A stretch of 64,000 nt of DNA from Rana temporaria (GCF_905171775.1 NC_053489.1:393197983-393261982); one strand, 5' to 3'. Numbered from the stretch's first letter, positions 46,359 to 56,858 are shown. Numbers and translations are program-made. Notes: a model not told the origin generated them from the letters alone.

Positions 46359-46480
46359 TTGTTCTCTTTGATTGTGCCAGTGTCCAATCACCTCTGGCGA
46401 CCCATACAGTGTCCAGTGGTGTACTCAAAGAAAAGGATATTACAGGTAAGCTGTTAATAAAAATCCTACTTTTTCTTTAC

Positions 46481-47400
46481 TACGAATCAAACCTGTTATG
46501 TTATGTTATATTACAGTACATTATGTAGTCGAGTACTGCATTGTTTCCTATACCTGCTCTCACCTGTCCCTCCTCTTTTTTTCCTGCCCTTATTCCTTTA
46601 CCCTACTCTAATTTACTCCTCCTTTTGAATGTATATGGACCTATGTCCTGGTGTGAGGTACTTGGGAGGATCCCCCCGTGGGGTTTTTAGGCAGCAAAAG
46701 GATAGTTGGAGTCAAATGTATGGTAAAATATTTAATTGTAAAAAAATATTTAAATTACATAGTTGAAATATAAGCTCTGGTATTTATGCTCATGTACAAT
46801 ATACACATACAGAAAAGCAAGCACCAAAATAATGACATATGTAAACATGAATGGTGTACAAATATGCCAAACCAAACTGACGCGTTTCAATCCCTTGAGG
46901 GGGTCTTCTTCAGAGGCCTTGGCCTTGTTTACTTCCATTGATGCCAGGGCATTTTCTACTTCCACTGGCCACAGTCCGGCCCCTCTAAAGTTTGAAGGGC
47001 ATAAACTGGCCCTTTGCTTCAAAAGTTTGGAGACCCCTGATCTTCTAGACCATCTAGTTGAAACCATTGATGTAATTGCTACAAGCCTTCCACTATGTTG
47101 ATAGGGACTGTTATTCTGTTTGATGCATTTAAACACTGTCTTTATTCAAAATGTTTATGTATCACTGGCAACTATATTGTATTATATTATTCTATGTTCA
47201 TCATAAGTGATAATTTACTACTTTTGCCTAAAACCTAATAGGCAGATTGAACAAGAAAAAAAATCCACTTTTACAGGCTTACAGCATTTTATGCATTTAA
47301 ATACAGTTCTATGTTAGCCTATGTAGCCATACATACCAGGCGTTTAGATCAGTAGTTTAAAAAGAGTTTAGAGGCATAGAGAAAAGCACACCAAAGCTGC
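46481..47400. other. No gene seen; repeat fragments
   Basis: Contains the minus-strand motif TGACGCGTTTCAATCCC (46878) next to CTTGAGGGGGTCTTCTTCAG. A piece at 46975-47042 resembles the CAGGGGTCTCCAAACTTT end of an hAT-type repeat. The overlapping open frames at 46750-47136 cover these repeats and are not supported. Confidence 0.4.
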
Positions 47401-47457
47401 ATTCACAAAAGAGCCAAGAAACGGTGGCAGCTGGTGCTCAAAAAAAAAAAAAATCAT

Positions 47458-47650
47458 CAATTGCAGCCACTGTGCCATCAAATGCAGCCACTGTGCCATC
47501 AAATGCAGCCACTGTGCCATCAAACGCAGCCACTGTACCCAAAATATTGCCACCACAGTGCCCATTAAACGCAGCCACTGTGCCCATCAAGCGCAGCCAC
47601 TGTGCCCATCAAACACAGCCACTGTGCCCATCAAACGCAGCTACTGTAAC
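47458..47650. repeat. ~20-22 bp minisatellite (GCAGCCACTGTGCCATCAAA)
   Basis: About nine units of GCAGCCACTGTGCC(C)ATCAAA. It is the reverse complement of the unit in the array at 58083-58925. Confidence 0.95.
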
Positions 47651-47828
47651 CATTATGTCCTGTACACAGGACCGGTTTTTCCGACAGAGTTCTGACGGAA
47701 TTCCGCTCAAGCTGTCTTGCATACACATGGTCACACCAAATTCCGACCGTCAAGAACGCGGTGACGTACAACACTACGACGAGCCGAGAAAAATGAAGTT
47801 TAATGCTTCCAAGCATGCGTGGTTTCTA

Positions 47829-49391
47829 CAGGGAGTGCAGAATTATTAGGCAAGTTGTATTTTTGAGGATTAATTTTATTATTGAACAACAACCATGTTC
47901 TCAATGAACCCAAAAAACTCATTAATATCAAAGCTGAATATTTTTGGAAGTAGTTTTTAGTTTTTTTTTAGTTTTAGCTATTTTAGGGGGATATCTGTGT
48001 GTGCAGGTGACTATTACTGTGCATAATTATTCGGCAACTTAACAAAAAAAAAATATATACCCATTTCAATTATTTATTTTTACCAGTGAAACCAATATAA
48101 CATCTCAACATTCACAAATATACATTTCTGACATTCAAAAACAAAACAAAAACAAATCAGTGACCAATATAGCCACCTTTCTTTGCAAGGACACTCAAAA
48201 GCCTGCCATCCATGGATTCTGTCAGTGTTTTGATCTGTTCACCATCAACATTGCGTGCAGCAGCAACCACAGCCTCCCAGACACTGTTCAGAGAGGTGTA
48301 CTGTTTTCCCTCCTTGTAAATCTCACATTTGATGATGGACCACAGGTTCTCAATGGGGTTCAGATCAGGTGAACAAGGAGGCCATGTCATTAGTTTTTCT
48401 TCTTTTATACCCTTTCTTGCCAGCCACGCTGTGGAGTACTTGGACGCGTGTGATGGAGCATTGTCCTGCATGAAAATCATGTTTTTCTTGAAGGATGCAG
48501 ACTTCTTCCTGTACCACTGCTTGAAGAAGGTGTCTTCCAGAAACTGGCAGTAGGACTGGGAGTTGAGCTTGACTGCATCCTCAACCCGAAAAGGCCCCAC
48601 AAGCTCATCTTTGATGATACCAGCCCAAACCAGTACTCCACCTCCACGTTGCTGGCATCTGAGTCGGACTGGAGCTCTCTGCCCTTTACCAATCCAGCCA
48701 CGGGCCCATCCATCTGGCCCATCAAGACTCACTCGCATTTCATCAGTCCATAAAACCTTAGAAAAATCAGTCTTGAGATATTTCTTGGCCCAGTCTTGAC
48801 GTTTCAGCTTGTGTGTCTTGTTCAGTGGTGGTCGTCTTTCAGCCTTTCTTACCTTGGCCATGTCTCTGAGTATTGCACACCTTGTGCTTTTGGGCACTCT
48901 AGTGATGTTGCAGCTCTGAAATATGGCCAAACTGGTGGCAAGTGGCATCTTGGCAGCTGCACGCTTGACTTTTCTCAGTTCATGGGCAGTTATTTTGCGC
49001 CTTGGTTTTTCCACACGCTTCTTGCGACCCTGTTGACTATTTTGAATGAAACGCTTGATTGTTCGATGATCACGCTTCAGAAGCTTTGCAATTTTAAGAG
49101 TGCTGCATCCCTCTGCAAGATATCTCACTATTTTTGACTTTTCTGGGCCTGTCAAGTCCTTCTTTTGACCCATTTTGCCAAAGGAAAGGAAGTTGCCTAA
49201 TAATTATGCACACCTGATATAGGGTGTTGATGTCATTAGACCACACACCTTCTCATTACAGAGATGCACATCACCTAATATGCTTAATTGGTAGTAGGCT
49301 TTCAAGCCTATACAGCTTGGAGTAAGACAACATGCATAAAGAGGATGATGTGGTCAAAATACTAATTTGCCTAATAATTCTGCACTCCCTG
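47829..49391 (-). mobile_element. Tc1-like transposon, complete (DD37E type)
   Basis: 1563 bp flanked by TA at 47827-47828 and 49392-49393. The terminal 25 bases, starting CAGGGAGTGCAGAATTATTA, are the same at both ends in inverse orientation. A second copy of the TAATTAT-GCA type core lies about 190 bases inside each end (near 48020 and 49200), the IR/DR layout of Tc1 elements. One uninterrupted transposase gene lies on the minus strand. Matching ends and an open frame imply recent insertion. Confidence 0.93.
48157..49173 (-). CDS. Tc1-like transposase, 338 residues, intact DD37E
   Basis: Cut-and-paste transposase that binds the inverted ends and inserts at TA. Length is typical for Tc1 (about 340). 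Residues 1-110 form the paired-type DNA-binding region with two helix-turn-helix units (GCSTLKIAKLL, STRCAILRDM) and a basic QGRKKRVEKPRRK linker that can serve as nuclear signal. Catalytic residues are Asp144 (LWTDEM), Asp237 (FMQDNAPSH) and Glu275 (SPDLNPIENLW). There are 37 residues between the last two, so DD37E and not the usual DD34E. A glycine-rich box QQRGGGVLVWAG is at 175-186. The start at 49173 is the first ATG and gives MGQKKDLT. No stop or frameshift is seen. DD37E spacing is reported for the TRT group of Tc1 elements; that assignment is from memory. Confidence 0.93.
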   Translation of the reverse strand: MGQKKDLTGPEKSKIVRYLAEGCSTLKIAKLLKRDHRTIKRFIQNSQQGRKKRVEKPRRKITAHELRKVKRAAAKMPLATSLAIFQSCNITRVPKSTRCAILRDMAKVRKAERRPPLNKTHKLKRQDWAKKYLKTDFSKVLWTDEMRVSLDGPDGWARGWIGKGQRAPVRLRCQQRGGGVLVWAGIIKDELVGPFRVEDAVKLNSQSYCQFLEDTFFKQWYRKKSASFKKNMIFMQDNAPSHASKYSTAWLARKGIKEEKLMTWPPCSPDLNPIENLWSIIKCEIYKEGKQYTSLNSVWEAVVAAARNVDGEQIKTLTESMDGRLLSVLAKKGGYIGH

Positions 49392-49494
49392 TAGTCCATT
49401 GGAATTGCATCCAGACGAATGAAAATTTCCGATTATGAATTATTTTCATCGGAAAAATTGAGAACATGTCCCAATGGGGCATACACATGGACAT

Positions 49495-50400
49495 AGAATA
49501 TCTGATGAAAAGCTTCCATCTGACTTTTTCCTGTCAGGTCCAGAGCTTTCACACTGATGGTGATGCGCTGGCGGGAGAGAAAAAAATCTCCTGCCAGCAG
49601 CATCTTTGGAGCGGTGAGAGGAGCAGCGTGTATACCGCTCCTTCACTGCTCCTTCCCATTTAGGAAAAGAGAGATACCCCCCAGATGGGACTTTAAAGGC
49701 CAAACCACAGTATAGGTATAAAAAATATGTTTTATTCGGACAAAGTGAACCTGTTGACATTGGCTCAGAACGCACATAGAGCACCTAAGTACATAAAAAC
49801 ATAAAAAGCATATTCCATATCCATATGGAATCACCAAAAAATATATTAAAGCATGTGCCGAGTGGCAAAGAGAAAAAACATAACACAATACAATGCACAA
49901 CAAAGAACTGTATTATCAAATACACTCTCCAACTAGTAGATAATGCCCGACGCGTTTCTGGTTCTTATCAAACCATCATCAGGGGCTTCAGGAGTGGGTA
50001 TTATGCGAGATTTGGCATTCTGTGTGGAAATAAAGGACAATATAGAAAAAATTACAGGAAACACAATGAGACATTGTATACATGAAAAAGGCACTCAAAA
50101 TACAAAATAGTACATGCTTACGAATGCTGTGACACCTGGTGACTGGACAACATACCGCTGATAAGGTAGGTGTAGGTCTCCCCAATGTTGTTCATGTGCA
50201 TGGATTAAATGCACGAGAAGGTGAATAGTGGTAGCTTCACATGGAACACTCCTGGTGATGAACAAGGGTAGAAGGAAATATGAGAAAACTAGACTAAAAA
50301 AAAAAAAAAAAAAAAAAAATGTGGTAAGTCCGTGGGGGAACGCGGATGGACGGGTCTGGCACTTACCTGGGAGGTTGTGAGGATCGCTCAAGGTGTTATC
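49495..50400. repeat. Dispersed repeats incl. a CGAAACGCGTCGGG-motif copy (minus strand)
   Basis: About 49670-50170 has AGAGATACCCCCCAGA, GTTTTATTCGGAC (49732) and CCCGACGCGTTTCTGG (49946), i.e. CGAAACGCGTCGGG on the minus strand. This is followed by CATCATCAGGGGC. The same order, with AGAGATACCGCC and GTTTTATTCAAAAGG, is seen in the element at 29988-30784. An A-run is at 50297-50319. I could not find a flanking duplication. Confidence 0.5.
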
Positions 50401-50985
50401 CCCAAAGTGTGGATGGGTGCCTGAAGTGCTAGGAGCCAGAGGCTCCTGTTTTATAGTGGGGGTCGCACTGCATTGACGTCATTGGTGTGCGTCTGCCCGC
50501 CTGGTAAACAAACCCCCCCCCCCCCCCCCAAAAAAAAAAAAAAAATTGGAAACCGCGGCAATACCGCCCGCAATGCGCCACTCCCGCCACTGTGTGAAAG
50601 GGGTCTTAGAGTGAGAGCAATAATTCTAGCCAAGGACCTCCTCTGTAACGTGAAACCGGTAACCTGAAGACAATTTGTAAACGTCGCCTATGGAGATTTA
50701 AGTGGCAAAGTTTGTCGCCATTCCACGAGAGGGGCGCAATTTTGAAGCGTGACATGTTGGGTATCAATTTACACAGGGTAACATTATCTTTCACAATATA
50801 AAAAAAGAAGTGCTAACTTTACTGCAAATACGGTGTGACATAAATTATTGCAACAACCACCATTTTATTCTCTAGGGTGTCTGAAAAAAGAAAGAAAAAA
50901 AATATATATACATAAAATGTTTTTAGTAGTTAAAATTTAAAGTAATTTTCGAGCAAAATAAAACTGAATTTAACTTCTAAACAAA
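50401..50985. other. No gene seen; repeat fragments
   Basis: Contains C- and A-runs (50514-50545), and GAGTGAGAGCAATAATTCTA with TATGGAGATTTAAGTGGCAAAG, matching the inverse of 55990-56130 in the element at 54430-56858. A partial copy of that family. Confidence 0.45.
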
Positions 50986-51486
50986 GGGGCAGATCCACAT
51001 ACATACGCCGCGCCCGGCGCAGATGTAAGATACGCTACGCTGCTGTAACTTACTTGGCTTTGGTTTGAATCCTCAACGAATTCGGGGCGTAAGTTACGGC
51101 GGCGTAGTGTATCTCTTGCGGCGTAAGGGCGCGGAATTCAAATTGGGCGGGTAGGGGGCGTGTTTCATTTAAATGAAGCGCGTCCCCGGGGTGAACGAAC
51201 TGCGCATGCGCCGTCCGTAAAAATTCCCAGGGTGCATTGCTCCAAATGACGTCGCAAGGATGTCATTGTTTTCAACGTGAACGTAAATGGCGTCCAGCCC
51301 CATTCACGGACGACTTACGCAAACGACGTAAAATTTTCAAAATTAGACGCGGGAACGACGGCCATACTTAACATTGAGTACGCCACCATATAGCAGCTTT
51401 AACTATACGCCGGAAAAAGCCGTACGCCTGTCGGATCTAACACAGATGCCGTCGTATCTTGTTTTGTGGATACCAAAACAAAGATA
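50986..51486. repeat. CpG-rich dispersed repeat (GGGGCAGATCCACA start)
   Basis: Starts GGGGCAGATCCACATACA and is dense in ACG/CGT words (GGCGGCGTAGTGTATC, GACGTCGC). It ends near TTTTGTGGATACC. Its high CpG could look like an island, but the low-complexity CGTA content and end structure suggest a transposon. Confidence 0.5.
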
Positions 51487-52128
51487 CGACGTGCAAAATT
51501 TGAAAAAAATAAAAACCGCAGAGGTGATCAAATACCACCAAAAGAAAGCTCTATTTGTGGGGAAAAAAGGACGCCAATTTTGTTTGGGAGCCACGTCGCA
51601 CGACCGCGCAATTGTCTGTTAAAGCGACGCAGTGCCGAATTGTAAAAACCCCTTGGGTCATTTAGCAGCATATTGGTCCGGTCCTTAAAGCGGAGCTCCA
51701 CCCTAAAGTGGAACTCGCGCTGATCGGAAACCCGCCCCCCCTCCGGTGTCACATTTGACACCTTTCAGGGGGAGGGGGGTGCAGATACCTGTCTAAAGAC
51801 AGGTATTTGCACCCACTTCCGGCCACACGTCTCGGGCAAAAGACGGGTTTTTCCAGACTTCCCGTCTCACAGCGTGTGAGCCAATCGACTCGCGCATGCG
51901 CCGTAGGGAACCAGGCAGTGAAGCCGGAGCGCTTCACTTCCTGGTTCCCTCACTGAGGATGGAGGGGAGCAGGCAGCAGAGAGACGAGCGATCGCTCGTC
52001 CTCTGCTGCGGACAGCGCTGGACTCCAGGACAGGTAAGTGTCCTAATATTAAAAGTCAGCAGCTGCAGTATTTGTAGCTGCTGGCTTTTAATATTTTTTT
52101 TAATGGCACATCCGCTTTAAGTGGTTAA
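51487..52128 (-). mobile_element. Family 1 TTAA element, partial, reverse strand, with nested element
   Basis: 51505-51684 is the inverse of the first ~180 bases of 11266-12264 (GCTCTATTTGTGGGGAAAAA etc.). It reaches GGTCCGGTCCTTAA, is interrupted by 51685-52120, and resumes AAGTGGTTAA to TTAA at 52125-52128. Confidence 0.75.
51685..52120. mobile_element. TTAA-flanked miniature element nested in family 1 end
   Basis: 436 bp from TTAA 51685-51688 to TTAA 52117-52120, ends TTAAAGCGGAGCTCCACCC and GCACATCCGCTTTAA. Internal hairpins lie at 51781-51813 (GCAGATACCTGTCT / AGACAGGTATTTGC) and about 52044-52092 (AATATTAAAAGTCAGCAGCT / AGCTGCTGGCTTTTAATATT). Its target was a TTAA inside the terminal repeat of the family 1 element. 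Confidence 0.8.
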
Positions 52129-52135
52129 AGTGGTT

Positions 52136-52200
52136 AAAGCTAGTGACAGATCGCATCATAAACGTGTCATTTATTATCTGGACCATAATTACATTTTGGA
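52136..52200. repeat. ~60 bp segment shared with 63393-63455
   Basis: TTAAAGCTAGTGACAGATCG and the following ~40 bases (CATAAACGTGTCATTTATTATCTGG type) match 63393-63455. This is the end of an unnamed dispersed repeat, directly after the family 1 TTAA. Confidence 0.7.
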
Positions 52201-52315
52201 AAGGAAGCTCTGCAAGAAAGAAAACTAATAATATGACTATAGCAGCCTATAGCCGACGCCGAGAGGTAACTGCGATTGTGTGCAAGGGGTTAACAAATCC
52301 TATTTCAGACTAAAG

Positions 52316-52692
52316 GTGACGTTTAGGGGGCGTGGCAGAGGAGGAGAAGCACGCAAGCTGTCTAGATAGTGCTTTTGGTCGGGCCAATCAGGTATGGCAT
52401 CATTTGCAGCCAATCAGTATTCCCGGCGGCTATGTGATACTGAGTGTAGTACCGTATGTGTGGTGATGTTGGAAGGGAAGGTTTCCGGGTGCGGTGTGTA
52501 CAGGAGGAGCTGTCCTTGTAGTAAGAGGTACACACGGGAGGGGGTTGAGCCTGTGAATGCTTTCTGAATGGGATTTGTGATGGCCGGTGCTTGTTTTACT
52601 TCTAAATGGGGGAGACAATAGCGGTTGACTGCCTAGCACCCAGACAAAACGGATTATTTTTTTCCTCCATTGAAGAGACTGGGGGGCGTGAG
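52316..52692 (+). promoter_or_regulatory. Candidate RNA polymerase II promoter and non-coding first exon
   Basis: Non-repetitive, moderately CpG-containing sequence. In order: TGACGT at 52317, a GC box GGGGGCGTGG (52326-52335), and two direct CCAATCAG boxes at 52384 and 52410 spaced 26 bp (NF-Y type). About 280 bases later there is a strong splice donor, GCGTGAG|GTAAGC, at 52692/52693. Short upstream ATG frames (for example MAGACFTSK near 52580) end quickly, so the exon would be 5' UTR. No TATA box is seen. I cannot name the downstream gene; its coding exons would lie right of this window or in gaps between repeats. Confidence 0.4.
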
Positions 52693-53489
52693 GTAAGCAT
52701 TAGCAGGTTTTTATACCCTCAGTGGAAAGACTTCTCCTAATTTCCTGTTGGGACAGGAAGTGAGCGGAGATCTTTTCAGTGGGAACACTGATTGAAGCAA
52801 AACAGTTGTGTTCCAGGAAAAGGTCGGGGGGAGGGCATCCTACACATGTGAGCCTGGCTCTAACTTGGTGGCATCCTACCACATGTATGGCTTGGTGTCA
52901 GGACAGGGAAATCTCCAGAATACACGTTTCTGTTTTCATGTGACAGTATACTGCTATGGGTTGGTGACATTTTCATATGACACAATTTTCCATTTTAGTG
53001 GCTGTTGTTCAAGGGCAGCAAAAGTGTATAATGGTGTGCATTGCTACAACACAAGGCAGTGTTTACCTTTTTTATTTTTACCAGTGTGAATGTGGGGGAA
53101 CGCAGTTCCAGCACCTCCAGAACTGAATGTATGTAATGGCAAGGGGTGCTGGGGTGTGCTGAAGGGTCTATTGATGCTGGCTGCTGTGGAATCTATTGTT
53201 GCTGGAGGGGATCTGTTTTTGCAGGGGGGGTCTATTGTTGCTTGTGAGGGATCTATTGTTGCTGGGGGGTAGGTCTTATGTTGCAGGGGGTCAGTCGTTG
53301 CTGGAAGGGATCTACTGTTGAGGGAGGTGTCTAATGTTGCTGGCTGCTGGAGGGTCTTTTGATGCTGGTTGTTGGGAGTCCAATGTTGCTGGGGTGGATC
53401 TATTGTCACTGGGTTGTCCATTGTTGTTAGATCTATTTTACTGCCTTTTTTTGTGATCATTAACAGATTCCATACAAAATACTTTGCGC
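52693..53489. other. Unique sequence, then a degenerate ~20 bp minisatellite
   Basis: 52693-53090 shows nothing I can name. 53150-53425 is a loose tandem array of TCTATTGTTGCTGGAGGGGA-type units. Open frames across it are artefacts. Confidence 0.7.
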
Positions 53490-54103
53490 TAGAGCTGCAC
53501 GATTAATCACGATCTCGATTCTCCCAGCCCGCGATCTCCCTGTGGGATGACCCGCGATTCTTCTGTGTTAACCGCTGGTTCCACGTAACCAGCGTGGAAC
53601 GCAAATGCCGCCGATATCGAAACCGACGTCAGCAGCCTGCGCCGCTGGATAGATGCCTGAGCTTCTCTCACAACAGTAGTTTGTATCCATGCGCCACCCA
53701 GTGGTTGGCGGCGGTACTGCTTCTGATGTATTAAACCTTCTCACAGTTCTGTACAACTGTGTGTATCCATGCGCCACCCAATGGTTGCTGGCAGTACTGC
53801 TTCTGATTTATAAAAAAAGAGACCAGTGATATGTCTATAATGTTAAAGACCATATAACTCCTATGAAAAAATCAGAATCAAAGTTTTATTCTGCTTTTTT
53901 CATAGGAGTTATATGATCTTTAACATTATAGACATATCACTGGTCTCTTTTTTTTATATATTCATATTTTCAGATAAATCACAGGTTTATTTATAAAAAA
54001 AAAATTGGGGGCGGGGTTCTGGCATTAAATTTTTGAGAATCGTGATCTTTTGTCTAAGCAAAAGAATCGCGATTCCCCTTTTGACCAGAATCATGCAGCC
54101 CTA
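53490..54103. mobile_element. hAT-type non-autonomous element
   Basis: 614 bp with ends TAGAGCTGCACGATTAATC and the complement of TAGGGCTGCATGATT. Flanks CTTTGCGC and CTTAGCGC agree at 7 of 8 bases. The interior has a direct repeat of ~60 bp (GTGTATCCATGCGCCACCCA near 53680 and 53760) and an inserted hairpin at 53811-53957. Non-coding. Confidence 0.8.
53811..53957. repeat. Long near-perfect hairpin (~65 bp arms)
   Basis: AGAGACCAGTGATATGTCTA at 53818 and onward pairs with TAGACATATCACTGGTCTCT ending near 53949, through TATAACTCCTATGAAAAAA and its inverse. The loop is about 20 bases. Likely a foldback insertion in the hAT element. Confidence 0.9.
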
Positions 54104-54322
54104 CTTAGCGCCACAAAATACTTGTTTCTGTATTCTCTAAAAGGGGTGGTAGTGGCAGGTAGGAAAGAGGTGGAACCAAGGAACAGTGTTCGGAGGTGGG
54201 TAGGGGGCGGAGTCAATGGGGTGACACAGATAGGAGTTCCTGCACCTATTCTATGAGGAAAAAAAGCCCTGATTATTTTTTTTTATTTTTTTTTTTAGTG
54301 TCCCAAAATGATACGTCATTCA

Positions 54323-54414
54323 AGTCTCTGCACTGCAGCACATTGTGTATATGGGATTAGTAAAATCAATATTTTACAATCCCATATACACAATGTGCTG
54401 CAGTGCACAAGTCT
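54323..54414. repeat. Hairpin (~38 bp arms)
   Basis: CACTGCAGCACATTGTGTAT (54331) pairs with ATACACAATGTGCTGCAGTG ending near 54407. The loop is about TTAGTAAAATCAATATTTTA. Confidence 0.9.
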
Positions 54415-54429
54415 AGCTAGTTAAAAATA

Positions 54430-56858
54430 TTAACCTCTTGACCACTGGGCACTTAATCTCCCTTAATAACCAGACCAATTTTCAGCTTTCGGTGCTCTCA
54501 CATTTTGAATGACAATTACTCAGTCATACAACACTGTAACCAAATTAAATTTTTGTCCTTTTTCCCACAAATAGAGCTTTCTTTTGGTGGTATTTAATCA
54601 CCGTTGGGTTTTTTATTTTTTGCGCTATAAAAGAAAAAAGACTGAAAATTCTGTAAAAAAAAAAAATTGAATTGTTCTCGTTTCTGTTATAAAATTTAGA
54701 AAATTAGTAATTTTTCTTCATAAATTTTGGCCAAAATGTATACTGCTATATATCTTTGGTAAAAATAAGTACAATTTGGTGTAAATTATTTGGCCTTTGT
54801 GAAAGTTATAGAGTCCACAAGCTATGGTGCCAATATCTGAAAATTGATCACACCTGAAGTACTGACGGCCTATCTCATTTCTTGAGACCCTAGCATGCCA
54901 GAAAAGTACAAATACCCCCCAAATGACCCATTTTTGGAAAGAAGAACATTCCAAGGTATTTAGAAAGAGGCATGGTGAGTTTTTTGAAGTTTTCATTTTT
55001 TTTCCACAATTCTTTGCAAAATCAAGATTTTTTTTTTTATTATTTTTTTTTTTCTCTTTTTTCACAAAATTGTCATATTGGCAGGTTTTCTCACACACAG
55101 CATATGCATACCACAAATTACACCCCAAAACACATTCTGCTATTACTCCCGAGTATGGCGATACCACATGTGTGAGACTTTTACACAGCGTGGCCACATA
55201 CAGAGACCCAACATGCAGGGAGCACCATCAGGCGTTCTGGAGCACCCAGACCAATTCTGACATTTCTCTACTACATTTCATCATTTATTTGCTAGAAAAT
55301 TACATAGAACCCCAAAACATTATATATGTTTTTTTTAGCAAAGACCCTAGAGAATACAATGGCGGTCATTACAACTTTTTATGTCGCACTGTATTTTGGC
55401 GGTCATTACAACTAGGGATGCACCGAAATGGAAATTTCAGAACCAAAACGAAACCGAAATAAAAAAAAATTCAGTCCGAAACCGAAAATGACACAAAGTT
55501 GCACTAGTCAAATATAGTCAAAAAATATAGTCCATTTCAGACTTTTGTTGGGACATGATCAAATTTCCTTTAGGCAGAGTATGGCACAGATTCATTGGTA
55601 TTGAGGCTAATTTATGACAGGGTTTTACTTTTAAAGCACGGCTTCAACCAAAACTGGTTGTCCTGTGGAAGCCCGAAAAGCTTTAGGAAATGAGCCGTAC
55701 GGACGGTAATTAAGTCTGGCTCTGAGGTGGGTCATTATCGGCCAGTATTTCTGTTTCGGCATGACCCCTAAAACACTATTTTCGGCCGATATGTATCGGC
55801 ATCGATATATCGGTGCACCCCTAATTACAACTTTTTATGTCGCACGGTATTTGCGCAGCAATTTTTCAAACATGTTTAAAAAAAAAAAAAAATTGTGCTT
55901 TAAAAAAAAAACAGTAAAGTTAGCCCAATGTTTTTGCATAATATGAAAGATGAGTAAATGGATACCTAACATGTCACCCTTCAAAATTGCACACGCTCGT
56001 GGAATGGCGCCAAACTTCGCTACTTAAAAATCCCCATAGCGACGCTTTAAATATTTTTACAGGTTACATGTTTTTAGTTACAGAGAAGGTCTAGGGCCAA
56101 AATTATTGCTCTCGCTCTAACGTTCGCAGCGATACCTCACATGTGTAGCTTGAACACCGTTTTCATATGTCGGCAGGAATTACGTATGCGTTCGCTTCTG
56201 CATGCGAGCACACGGTGAAAGGGGCACTTTAAAAAAAATATATATTGTTAATTTTACTTTATTTATTTTAGTTTGACACTTTTTTTTTCCACCCCAAATT
56301 TTTTTTTGATCACTTTTATTCCTATAATAAGGAATGTAAACATCCCTTGTAATAGGAATATAGCATGACAGGTCCTCTTTAAAGTGACATATGGGGTCAA
56401 TAAGACCCCACATCTCACCTCTAGGCTGGGAAGTCTGAAATAAAAAAATTATCCTGGCTTTGATCGTAGCGATGAGTCGGTAGAAGCACCGGAGTGTGTC
56501 GGGAGGGGGACGTATGGCGCGGAGTATTGCCCAGGGATGGCTGAGCATGGATGGATGGCTGGATCTGTGACTGCAATTGTCACAGATCCAGCCCACAGCA
56601 CTGCTGCTGCCTCCGCTCTCTCCCCCTCCCACACTGTACCGATCGGCACAGAGAGGGGAGGGAGGAACCGGCGTCATCACATGACGCCGGTTTGTTTACA
56701 AGTGATCGTTCCGTCTTCTAGACCCGGCGGTCACGGATGATTCCGTGAGCGCGCCCCAGGGGGCGGGCGGGAGCAAGATTCTGGGAGGACGTCCTCCCAG
56801 AATAACTCGACCACACGGTAGACGTATTTTGTCTATAGCGCGGTCGTCAAGTGTTTAA
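54430..56858 (+). mobile_element. TTAA-flanked non-autonomous element (family 5), 2.4 kb
   Basis: TTAA at 54430-54433 and 56855-56858. Ends are TTAACCTCTTGACCAC and the complement of TTAAACACTTGACGACCG. It shares AATAGAGCTTTCTTTTGGTG and the TTTTTTGCGCTATAAA phrase with family 1, so the two are related. Interrupted by an hAT element at 55413-55823. Frames of 166-179 codons on both strands show no transposase motif. Confidence 0.75.
55413..55823. mobile_element. hAT-type non-autonomous element
   Basis: 411 bp with ends TAGGGATGCACCGA and TCGGTGCACCCCTA (one mismatch as inverses), exact 8 bp duplication ATTACAAC (55405-55412, 55824-55831). It sits in the TTAA element 54430-56858. Non-coding. 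Confidence 0.92.

Larger units (their letters stand above)
42736..46480 (+). mobile_element. DIRS-type retrotransposon C, 5'-truncated
   Basis: A third DIRS copy from a different subfamily. It starts inside RNase H and continues through the tyrosine recombinase to an internal complementary region (about 45335-45440) and a right terminal piece (46405-46480: GTCCAGTGGTGTACTCAAAG, complement of CTTTGAGTACACC at 45411). Its terminal motif (GTGTCCCGTGGTGTAC) differs from that of A and B. It carries an hAT-type insertion (43152-44336) and another insertion (45522-46350). Confidence 0.8.
47654..49494. mobile_element. Miniature element (family 3-like) split by a Tc1 transposon
   Basis: Left part 47654-47828 starts TGTCCTGTACACAGGACCGG; right part from 49392 ends GGGCATACACATGGACAT. 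The interior CACTACGACGAGCCGAGAAAAA is the inverse of part of 15738-16088. The Tc1 element at 47829-49391 was inserted later at a TA. Ends are approximate. Confidence 0.55.

Noticed and set aside
50986..51486. CpG-rich stretch as a CpG-island promoter
   Set aside because: It has repeat-type ends (GGGGCAGATCCACA) and low-complexity CGTA content, and adjoins other transposons.
54718..55462. 159- and 179-codon frames as a transposase of the TTAA element
   Set aside because: They lie on opposite strands over the same bases, are Lys/Phe-rich from A/T runs, and have no catalytic motif.
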